Origin: Halovenus sp.
GTDB taxonomy: Archaea > Halobacteriota > Halobacteria > Halobacteriales > Haloarculaceae
Assembly (NCBI GenBank): GCA_003551945.1
Contig: PUNZ01000162.1
Location: 1-22,352, forward strand
Length of the DNA stretch: 22,352 nucleotides
Direction: 5' to 3'
Positions within the stretch are counted from its first letter, which is position 1. Each line of letters starts with the position of its first letter. The notes beneath the pieces were generated by a model, which worked only from the letters and a program-made list of their open reading frames with translations, was not told the origin of the DNA and made no database searches. Of this stretch, positions 6,348 through 12,785 are shown one piece after another. A program made the position numbers and the translations under genes.

Positions 6348-7624
6348 GCGAAGAGACAACAGACACCGACGAGAGCATCCGCTGGCAATCAGACCTGAAG
6401 TTCATCGCAAAGTTGGTCGCGGTTACCTACGTCGGCTTTGCGGTGCTGGGCATCGTAACCGGAGTCTCGACGAACGAGGTCGCCGGGTTCCTGGCAACGG
6501 TAACGTTCTACGCTGCCGTCTTTGCCCTCCTTGCGCTTGCGCTTAACCTTCATTGGGGGTATACGGGAATGTTCAATATCGGCGTTGTCGGCTTCATGGC
6601 GATTGGTGTCTATACCTTTGCGGTGTTGACCGCCGCGCCGGACGCCTCACCTGCTGGTCTTGGCCTCCCAATGATTGTTGGCGTCATTGGCGGCACGATT
6701 GCCGCAGCACTCGCAGGCGCAATTATCGCCCTGCCGGCCCTCCGTGTCCGTGCGGATTACTTTGCGATTATCACACTCGGCTTTTCGGAGATCGTTCGAC
6801 TCTCGATAACGTCAGGGACCCTCCGCCAGATTGAGGTTGGAGATACCGTCTACGGAACCGGCGGTGGAAGCGGTATCCGATACCCCCCTGTCGATGGCGT
6901 GGTTACGTGGCTTTTCGAACTAATCGGGTTGGACCCCAACCAAAATGTCCTGTATGAGACAGTTGGGGTAATTGGCGTCAGTAACTCCGTCGTTGACCGG
7001 TTTGTCTACGCACTCATTCTAATCGTCTTTATTCTGCTGTTTTATGCGCTGCTTCACCGTATTGCCCGCTCACCGTTTGGCCGTGTGCTCAAAGCAATCC
7101 GCGAAGACGAGGTTGCGGCACGGTCGCTTGGCAAGCGGACACAGATAACGAAAATCAAGGTCTTCATGGTCGGCTCAGCGCTGATGGGCCTCGGTGGCAT
7201 CCTCTGGCTCGGGAGCCGGTCGCTTGTACAGCCGGATGGACTGATGCCGGTCATTACCTTCTACATTTTCGTAGCGCTGATTATCGGCGGTTCGGGCTCG
7301 AATACCGGCAGCGTCGTCGGTGCGTTTGTGTTTGCTGCCTTCCTCTGGGAGGGACCACGATTCATCCGAACTATCGCCAGAGCCAACCTGAATTACCGGT
7401 CGCCGGGAACAATCTACGATGCGTTCGTTGAGCTCGTCGCCCTCGACCCAATGCCGCTCGTTGGCTACCTGATAGGGAGTCTCGACGAACTCCGCTGGAT
7501 ACTGTTGGGGACCGTGCTGATTGTGCTGATGATAAAACGACCGGAAGGACTCATGGGCCACCGAAAGGAGATTGCCGCTGCAACGGACCTTTCACGCCCG
7601 AAACGAGGTGAGACAGATGAGTAA
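6344..7624 (+). CDS. livM: Branched-chain amino-acid type ABC transporter permease LivM
   Basis: Second permease of the HAAT importer, pairing with LivH. The 426-residue protein has an acidic N-terminal tail, then many membrane segments. Family motifs: LALNLHWGYTGMFNIGVVGFMAIGVY (from about residue 65), ALRVRADYFAIITLGFSEIVR (from about 131), GTGGGSGIRYPP, the EAA-like loop RSPFGRVLKAIREDEVAARSLGK (from about 241) and GGSGSNTGSVVGA. The ATG overlaps the livH stop by four bases, with a GGTGGAG ribosome site just upstream; its own stop lies 8 bases inside livG. The C-terminus carries a hydrophilic 20-residue tail after the family motif KRPEGLMGHR. Confidence 0.92.
   Translation: MSEETTDTDESIRWQSDLKFIAKLVAVTYVGFAVLGIVTGVSTNEVAGFLATVTFYAAVFALLALALNLHWGYTGMFNIGVVGFMAIGVYTFAVLTAAPDASPAGLGLPMIVGVIGGTIAAALAGAIIALPALRVRADYFAIITLGFSEIVRLSITSGTLRQIEVGDTVYGTGGGSGIRYPPVDGVVTWLFELIGLDPNQNVLYETVGVIGVSNSVVDRFVYALILIVFILLFYALLHRIARSPFGRVLKAIREDEVAARSLGKRTQITKIKVFMVGSALMGLGGILWLGSRSLVQPDGLMPVITFYIFVALIIGGSGSNTGSVVGAFVFAAFLWEGPRFIRTIARANLNYRSPGTIYDAFVELVALDPMPLVGYLIGSLDELRWILLGTVLIVLMIKRPEGLMGHRKEIAAATDLSRPKRGETDE
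7605..7611 (+). promoter_or_regulatory. Shine-Dalgarno site fixing the livG start
   Basis: GAGGTGA lies 5 bases before the ATG at 7617. It decides for this start over an in-frame ATG at 7572 that is buried in livM and has no such site. Confidence 0.75.
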
Positions 7625-8405
7625 CTCACAAGAACAAGAGACCATCCTGCAAGTATCGGACCTCGAGAAGCGATTCGGGGGAATCGTTGCTGTCGATGGT
7701 GCAAGCTTCGAGGTTGAGCGTGGGAGTATTACCGGACTCATCGGTCCGAACGGTGCTGGGAAATCCACGACATTCAATCTCATTACGGGGACACACAAAC
7801 CAAACGCGGGCACCGTCCTGTTTAACGGGCAAAATATTACGGGAAAAAGCCCGGAGCGGATTGCAAGCAAAGGACTGGTCCGGACCTTCCAGATTGCTCG
7901 GGAACTCCCGGAGATGACCGTGCTCGAAAACATGATGCTCGGGCCCAAAAATCAGCTCGGTGAGTCGCTTTGGCGGTCGGTCATGCCAGGTGCCAGAAGA
8001 ACGGTCATCGAGCAAGAAAAGGAAGTGCGTGACCGGGCCTGGGAAACGCTTGAGTTCTTCGAGATTGACCACCTCGCCGAGGAGTATGCTGGGTCGTTAT
8101 CCGGTGGCCAGCGAAAACTCCTCGAACTGGCTCGTGCGTTGCTGACCGACCCCGACATGCTCTTGCTCGATGAGCCGATGGCGGGGGTCAACCCGTCGCT
8201 CGAAAAGAAGTTGCTCGAACGGATTCACGACCTGCAAGACGAGGGATATACGTTTCTGCTCGTCGAGCACGATATGGACGTGATTATGAACCACTGTGAA
8301 CACGTTATCGTCATGCACCAAGGAAGGGTTCTGACCGAAGGTGACCCGGAAGCAATCCAGTCCGACGAAGAGGTTATTGACGCGTATCTCGGAGGTGAAG
8401 CCTGA
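7617..8405 (+). CDS. livG: Branched-chain amino-acid type ABC transporter ATPase LivG
   Basis: One of two cytoplasmic ATPases that power the LivHM permease. In the 262-residue protein: Walker A GPNGAGKST at 43-51, Q-loop with the LivG-type RTFQIARELPEMTVLENMMLG stretch, signature LSGGQRKLLELARAL, Walker B MLLLDEPMAGVNP, and H-loop LLVEHDMDVIMNHC. The RTFQ and AGVNP motifs separate LivG from LivF. The start at 7617 is chosen because a good ribosome site precedes it and the protein begins just before the first strand, as usual. The coding region overlaps the livM end by 8 bases. Confidence 0.94.
   Translation: MSNSQEQETILQVSDLEKRFGGIVAVDGASFEVERGSITGLIGPNGAGKSTTFNLITGTHKPNAGTVLFNGQNITGKSPERIASKGLVRTFQIARELPEMTVLENMMLGPKNQLGESLWRSVMPGARRTVIEQEKEVRDRAWETLEFFEIDHLAEEYAGSLSGGQRKLLELARALLTDPDMLLLDEPMAGVNPSLEKKLLERIHDLQDEGYTFLLVEHDMDVIMNHCEHVIVMHQGRVLTEGDPEAIQSDEEVIDAYLGGEA
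8391..8398 (+). promoter_or_regulatory. Shine-Dalgarno site of livF
   Basis: GGAGGTGA lies 6 bases before the livF ATG, within the end of livG. Confidence 0.75.
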
Positions 8406-9109
8406 TGAGCCTGCTCAACGTCTCATCCCTGGATGCGGGATATGGTGACCTCCAAATTCTGGAAGATGTGGATATGACCGTTGCCGATGGGGAGTACGTG
8501 ACTATCGTCGGCCCGAACGGTGCAGGAAAATCGACGGTGATGAAATCGATTTTCGGGCTGACGACGTACATGGGTGGGACAATCACGTTCGACGGGAGTG
8601 ACATCACCGGGCGTCGCCCGGAAGGAATCATTCGAACGGGCATCGGCTATGTCCCACAGAACGACAACGTCTTTCCATCGATGACAGTCATGGAGAATCT
8701 CGAGATGGGAGCGTATATTCTCGATGACGTGCCACAGGAGCGACTTGACCGGATTTTTGAACGGTTCCCAATCCTCGAAGAGCGTAAACAACAGAAGGCA
8801 GGCACAATGAGCGGGGGGCAACAACAGATGCTCGCAATGGGACGGGCGCTCATGCTCGAACCCGACCTGTTAATGCTCGATGAGCCAAGCGCTGGACTGG
8901 CACCGGACCTCGTCGACGAGATGTTCGACCGTATCGACGTTATCAACGAAGATGGAACCGCGGTGTTGATGGTCGAACAAAACGCGAAAGAAGCGCTCCG
9001 GCGGTGTGATAGAGGGTACGTACTCGTCCAAGGACAAAATCGATACGAGGACGAAGGAGACGTACTGTTGGCTAACGAGCAAGTGAGACAGGATTTCCTC
9101 GGCGGATAA
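8405..9109 (+). CDS. livF: Branched-chain amino-acid type ABC transporter ATPase LivF
   Basis: Second ATPase of the importer, 234 residues, normal for LivF. Walker A GPNGAGKST at 36-44; LivF-specific GIGYVPQNDNVFPSMTVMENLEMG (from about residue 80); signature MSGGQQQMLAMGRALM; Walker B LLMLDEPSAGLAPD; H-loop equivalent MVEQNAKEALRRCDRGYVL, with Gln where most ABC proteins have His, which is usual in LivF. Its ATG overlaps the livG TGA by one base. It is the last gene of the operon; the stop is followed 36 bases later by the converging end of livJ. Confidence 0.94.
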   Translation: MSLLNVSSLDAGYGDLQILEDVDMTVADGEYVTIVGPNGAGKSTVMKSIFGLTTYMGGTITFDGSDITGRRPEGIIRTGIGYVPQNDNVFPSMTVMENLEMGAYILDDVPQERLDRIFERFPILEERKQQKAGTMSGGQQQMLAMGRALMLEPDLLMLDEPSAGLAPDLVDEMFDRIDVINEDGTAVLMVEQNAKEALRRCDRGYVLVQGQNRYEDEGDVLLANEQVRQDFLGG

Positions 9110-9121
9110 CGCTGATAGGGC

Positions 9122-9130
9122 CGCAAAAAG
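9122..9130 (-). terminator. Short T-run behind livJ, possible terminator
   Basis: In the 36-base gap between the converging livF and livJ, the minus strand has CTTTTTG about 20 bases after the livJ stop. Short T-runs terminate archaeal RNA polymerase. The plus strand has no comparable T-run, so livF may terminate inside livJ. Confidence 0.35.
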
Positions 9131-9145
9131 AGACAGAGGAGTTAG

Positions 9146-10366
9146 TTACAGTTCGTACTCGTCGAAGACGGTATATCCGTCCATATCGAAGCTGAACACT
9201 TCGTACTCGATTGCATCGAGGTCCCCGTTGTCGTCGAAGACAACGTCGCTCGATGCACCCCGATATTCGATTTCCTCGCCGTTTGCAGCCAATTCAAGGC
9301 CGTCAGCCAGTGAGTCTGGCTCGATAACTTCCCCACCGGGGTTTGCGACCTCTCGAATCTGCTCGCTGACAGCGGGTCCAGTGAGTTCATCTGCACGGAG
9401 TTGTGCCAGGATGTGAACGGCCGTTGCGTCGTATGCCTGCGCAGTGAAGACACCAGGGCTACTTCCAAACTCGTCTTCAAAGAGGTTATCAAACGTATCT
9501 CGACCCGGACCTGCACCACGTGGAGCGGTCCCAATAACGTTCTCTAGCGGATTATCGACGTCACCCGGAAGGGCGTTGCTCTGCAGTCCGTCCGTCACGA
9601 GGATTGTCGTCCCATTATCAAAGTCCTCGTAGTAATCGCGAAGGATTTGTTCGCCGCTGTCCGGGTACCCAACAATCACCATCACATCTGGGTCATCACC
9701 GAGGGCGACCTGCAGTTCGGAGTCGTACGACGGCTGTTCGGCCTCGAATGCAACCTCCTCGTAGATCTCTCCGCCGATTTCCTCAAAGTTCTCGACGAAT
9801 CCATCGTTCACCCCTTCTCCGTAATCGTTGTTCAGGTAGAACGTCGATGCGGTGGTGAGTCCTTCCTCGTTGTACGCGATGTCGGCGAGGACTTGCGTCT
9901 GGCCAGCATCGCTTGGACACGTTCGAAGCAAGTAGTCGCCATCCATCTCGGTAATGGCCGGAGAGGTACTTGCTGGCGAGATACCGACAACTTCCTCCGG
10001 GAAGAAGATATCGTCCGCAACAGCGATTGTCACGCCTGACGATGCGGCTCCAGTAATTGAGGGATAGCCAGCATCGACAAGCGCCTGCGCTCGCTCGATA
10101 CCGACATCGGGTTCCGTCTCCGTATCCTCCCGGCGAATGTCGATTTCGTACGCAACATCTGCGTCTTCAAGTTGAATGCCTGGGAGCGCCCCAGCGTCCT
10201 GAATCGGCCCTCCCAAGTCGCCAAGGTCACCAGTTGCAGGCTGGAGTACGCCAACCCTTGCATCGGTATCGTCATCGCCATCCCCGAGACAGCCCGCTGC
10301 GAGCGTTGCAACGCCTGCGGCCCCCGTCGCTTTGAGTACTGTCCGTCGGTTGAGATTCATAGTCAT
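9146..10366 (-). CDS. livJ: Substrate-binding lipoprotein of the Liv-type transporter
   Basis: Periplasmic-binding-protein type I (Leu/Ile/Val-binding-like) lipoprotein that captures substrate outside the cell and delivers it to LivHM. The 406-residue protein begins with a Tat signal (Arg7-Arg8 in NRRTVLKATG) and a lipobox ending LAAGC with Cys26 as the likely lipid-attached residue, the usual haloarchaeal arrangement. The mature protein is extremely acidic. Recognisable parts: VGVLQPATGDL, a Ser/Thr-containing ligand segment GAASSGVTIAVA, SPASTSPAIT, LNNDYGEG and AQAYDATAVH. It lies convergently to livHMGF rather than at the head of the operon. The real substrate is not fixed by sequence; the HAAT group also includes amide and urea binders. 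Confidence 0.9.
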   Translation of the reverse strand: MTMNLNRRTVLKATGAAGVATLAAGCLGDGDDDTDARVGVLQPATGDLGDLGGPIQDAGALPGIQLEDADVAYEIDIRREDTETEPDVGIERAQALVDAGYPSITGAASSGVTIAVADDIFFPEEVVGISPASTSPAITEMDGDYLLRTCPSDAGQTQVLADIAYNEEGLTTASTFYLNNDYGEGVNDGFVENFEEIGGEIYEEVAFEAEQPSYDSELQVALGDDPDVMVIVGYPDSGEQILRDYYEDFDNGTTILVTDGLQSNALPGDVDNPLENVIGTAPRGAGPGRDTFDNLFEDEFGSSPGVFTAQAYDATAVHILAQLRADELTGPAVSEQIREVANPGGEVIEPDSLADGLELAANGEEIEYRGASSDVVFDDNGDLDAIEYEVFSFDMDGYTVFDEYEL

Positions 10367-10397
10367 ACGTCGTCACTTATAACGGGACGGTGCGCAG

Positions 10398-10405
10398 TAT
10401 TTAAA
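10398..10405 (-). promoter_or_regulatory. TATA box of livJ
   Basis: On the minus strand GTTTAAATAC is centred about 36 bases before the ATG at 10366, predicting a leader of about 10 bases. It shows livJ has its own promoter although it follows the Get3-like gene. Confidence 0.5.
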
Positions 10406-10423
10406 CCCTCCCCTAAGGTCTAA

Positions 10424-10438
10424 ATAAGTTACACTTAT
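10424..10438. promoter_or_regulatory. Perfect 6-3-6 palindrome upstream of livJ, candidate operator
   Basis: ATAAGT-TAC-ACTTAT lies about 20 bases upstream of the livJ TATA box and 10 bases past the end of the upstream gene. A further half-site ACTTAT lies at 10375-10380, near the predicted transcription start. Two sites bracketing the TATA box would suit a dimeric regulator of livJ. Confidence 0.35.
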
Positions 10439-10448
10439 CCGAAGTGGT

Positions 10449-11573
10449 TTACTCGCCTAAACAGGCAGCGACAACGCTCAACAGTCGTTCACCACGGACT
10501 TCTTCGGCAAAGAGGGGCACGCGTTTGACATCGTGCCCTCGAAAGATATCCTGTGAGCGCGCAAGCGCGCGTTGTTGGACGGACCATCGGTGTTCGCAGA
10601 ACGGACAATCAGTGTGACTCGGCGCGACGAACTCGCCTTCCTCAACGTCGATGAGCTCGGCCGGGTCCTGCATCACCCGGTTGACAACGATAGTGCTGAC
10701 GGGAATTCGGGACTCGGTAAGTTGCGCGATGAGTCGTTCCGATTCAAGCACGCTCAGTTCTTCAGGAACCATCACGACACGGAAATCAGTCTGTGCTGGG
10801 TCACGCAAGACCTCACGCAGTCGCTCAATACGCTCGGCAAACTCCCGGAGTTGGGCCACCTCACCATCAGTGTCCTCCCCGCGGAGGCCAGCGATGAGAT
10901 TGCCAATTCGTTCACGCATCGTGAGCATCTTGCCGACCATCGAATCGAGGACTTCCGGGAGTTCAAGCAATCTGAGCGTGTGTCCAGTTGGGGCGGTATC
11001 GACGACAACACGGTCGAAGCGAGGGTCATCAAACAGTTCAAGCAGGAGTTGAATGGCTGCGGCTTCGTCAGCGCCGGGCATCGACCCCGCCATCGAACCA
11101 AGGCCATCTCCACCGAGCATATCCGCAAACGGCATCTCCTCCCCATCGCCCCCGAATAGATTTTCGGCACCTCCCATGCCATCGACGGCGTCACCATCGA
11201 ACGGCTCCTGTTGGGACGCTGTGTGAGTTTCGTCATCCCCTCTCTCCTCCTGTGCTCCAGCAAACAGCCCGTCACCCATGGCTGCTTCCGGGTCAATCTC
11301 AGCAGCAAACAGCGGAATGTCCTCACGAATCCGTGTTGGCTCTGGGGGAATAGCAGTCTCGAAGGTGTCCGACAACGAGTGTGCGGGGTCGGTTGACACG
11401 ACGAGCGTGGCAGTGCCATCGCGGGCGCTTGCCAGTCCGGTTGCTGCAGCCATCGTCGTCTTTCCCACACCCCCTTTCCCGCCGTAAAGGACGTATTCCG
11501 GTGCGTTGATACCCTCAGGAACCGTTACCTCAAGGTCGTCAATCTCGTCGACAGGCTCAACGTCAACTTCCAT
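10449..11573 (-). CDS. Get3/ArsA-family ATPase
   Basis: P-loop ATPase of the ArsA/Get3 family. In eukaryotes Get3 delivers tail-anchored proteins to membranes; archaeal members are proposed to do similar targeting or chaperoning, while ArsA proteins drive arsenite efflux. The 374-residue form has deviant Walker A GGKGGVGKTT (31-40), VVSTDPAHSLSDTF (switch), a Gly/Met-rich insert (LFGGDGEEMPFADMLGG), DTAPTGHTLRLLELPEVL and a C-terminal Cys323-x2-Cys326, the Get3-type zinc pair. There is no arsenic gene nearby and only one ATPase domain, so Get3-like is preferred over ArsA. The ATG at 11573 is chosen; a TTG at 11627 would add 18 residues that do not resemble the family. It follows the hydrolase gene by 63 bases, probably co-transcribed. 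Confidence 0.88.
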   Translation of the reverse strand: MEVDVEPVDEIDDLEVTVPEGINAPEYVLYGGKGGVGKTTMAAATGLASARDGTATLVVSTDPAHSLSDTFETAIPPEPTRIREDIPLFAAEIDPEAAMGDGLFAGAQEERGDDETHTASQQEPFDGDAVDGMGGAENLFGGDGEEMPFADMLGGDGLGSMAGSMPGADEAAAIQLLLELFDDPRFDRVVVDTAPTGHTLRLLELPEVLDSMVGKMLTMRERIGNLIAGLRGEDTDGEVAQLREFAERIERLREVLRDPAQTDFRVVMVPEELSVLESERLIAQLTESRIPVSTIVVNRVMQDPAELIDVEEGEFVAPSHTDCPFCEHRWSVQQRALARSQDIFRGHDVKRVPLFAEEVRGERLLSVVAACLGE

Positions 11574-11636
11574 ACGGGGCCGTACAGTCTCGAACGTTGT
11601 GTAGGCGTCGAAACTGCGAGTTGCCAAGGGCCAAAG

Positions 11637-12416
11637 CTATCCACACTGTTCAACCAGAAACGTCTTGACTGCAGTGTTGAACGCCTGTGGCCGCTCAGCC
11701 ATTGCTAGATGGCCCGCATCCTCGATAACTGCGAGTTCGCCGTTTGGGAGTTCATCGGCAAGGTACTCATGATAGCGTGGCGGCGTCAACCCATCATCTG
11801 CCCCGACAAGTGCGAGTGTGGGAACAGTGATTTCGGCAAGGCGGTCGCGAACATCGAACGTGTGGCAGGTGAGGAAATCACGTTGAGTGACCGCCTGTCC
11901 CGTCTCTCTGAGAGCCTGTCGAGAGGCGTTGATGGTGGCCTCGTCGGCTGAGGAAAACAAAAGTGAGTCGTCGTGTAGGAGTTCAACCACAGCAGCAAAA
12001 TCCTCGCGAAGGAGCGTGCGAATCGATTCGTGGACTCCAAGTTTCGCACCAGTTCCAGCAAGCACCAGCGCATCGGGCGAATATAGCTCATCAAGAACAG
12101 CGGTCAACACGACCGCCCCGCCGAGGGAGTTACCAACGAGTACATGTGCATCCGTTTCGTTAGCGACGGCCGCAACATCGGCCGCATAGGCCGCCATCGT
12201 CTCAGGCCCTGCCGGCGTGTCAATATCAGTCGACTGGCCATGACCGCTCAAATCAATCGCAACGGCCGGGTGCGTCGGTCCAGAAGGCGCGTACTGAGCA
12301 ACCCATAACTGATGAGTGCCCCCGCTGCCATGGACATACAACGCTGTTGGACCATCGGCGTCAGGATGTGTGTGCCGGTACGCTATCTCTCGGCCATCAT
12401 GCGTGAGTGTCTCCAT
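11637..12416 (-). CDS. Alpha/beta hydrolase
   Basis: A 259-residue serine hydrolase of the alpha/beta fold. Visible: the oxyanion-hole segment YVHGSGG (27-33), DLSGHGQS (55-62), the nucleophile elbow GNSLGG with Ser97, the acid residue in VGADDG (Asp207 or Asp208) and catalytic His236 in EDAGHLAM. Family members include esterases, haloperoxidase-like enzymes and ring-cleavage hydrolases; the substrate cannot be told. The start MLT-like region is fixed at the ATG at 12416 (METLTHDGRE); an in-frame TTG at 12536 would run the protein back through the divergent promoter. It heads a likely two-gene unit with the Get3-like ATPase and diverges from the Cdc48 operon. Confidence 0.88.
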   Translation of the reverse strand: METLTHDGREIAYRHTHPDADGPTALYVHGSGGTHQLWVAQYAPSGPTHPAVAIDLSGHGQSTDIDTPAGPETMAAYAADVAAVANETDAHVLVGNSLGGAVVLTAVLDELYSPDALVLAGTGAKLGVHESIRTLLREDFAAVVELLHDDSLLFSSADEATINASRQALRETGQAVTQRDFLTCHTFDVRDRLAEITVPTLALVGADDGLTPPRYHEYLADELPNGELAVIEDAGHLAMAERPQAFNTAVKTFLVEQCG

Positions 12417-12554
12417 ATCAGTACCATGGCTATCGGTCCGCTGTGTGAAAGAAGCTGGTGTGAACCGCAATTCTACCGATACGTGAAAATACGCCGATTG
12501 CTTATATACATTTGGCAAAGGTTTAAATACTTGCAAGGATTACTTAGTGTTAGT
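12417..12554. promoter_or_regulatory. Divergent promoter region, hydrolase versus Cdc48 operon
   Basis: On the plus strand TTTAAATA at 12522-12529 is centred about 29 bases before the ATG at 12555, giving a leaderless or few-base leader mRNA. On the minus strand GTATATAAG at 12501-12509 could serve the hydrolase with a leader of about 60 bases. The two TATA boxes are only about 15 bases apart, so binding at one may interfere with the other. Confidence 0.5.
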
Positions 12555-12785
12555 ATGAGTCTGAAACAATCATTGAACGAGCAGGGTGTTGAACTGCGCC
12601 AGTTCGAGTACGGTACGCACACCGAGCTGGTCGCAGACTTCGGCCCACGTGAGGAGTCAGCAGTCGATGTCGTCGATGGGACCGCGATGGTTATCGTCGA
12701 CGGTGAGCAGTATGACTTTCCCGTGCCTGCAGACGCGGAAGTGTTTATGAGCAACGGTGTTCTCACTATCGAGGTGAGCAAATGA
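12555..12785 (+). CDS. Small acidic haloarchaeal protein ahead of Cdc48
   Basis: A 76-residue acidic protein starting MSLKQSLNEQGVELRQFEYG. It is all-beta in character: alternating hydrophobic strands (TELVADFG, SAVDVVDGTAMVIVDG, QYDFPV) and an ending NGVLTIEVSK that resembles the C-terminal strand of Hsp20/alpha-crystallin domains, but it is shorter than a full Hsp20. I recall similar small proteins beside haloarchaeal Cdc48 genes (possibly DUF7127), without a proven role. It overlaps cdc48 by ATGA, so the two are translated together; a substrate adaptor or regulator of Cdc48 is a reasonable guess only. The start at 12555 is chosen because of the TATA box; the frame stays open upstream through promoter DNA. 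Confidence 0.85.
   Translation: MSLKQSLNEQGVELRQFEYGTHTELVADFGPREESAVDVVDGTAMVIVDGEQYDFPVPADAEVFMSNGVLTIEVSK
12771..12777 (+). promoter_or_regulatory. Shine-Dalgarno site of cdc48
   Basis: GAGGTGA lies 4 bases before the cdc48 ATG, within the end of the upstream small gene. Confidence 0.7.

Noticed and set aside
12417..12536. 40-residue extension of the hydrolase from a TTG at 12536
   Set aside because: It would be encoded by the divergent promoter DNA, including the TATA boxes.
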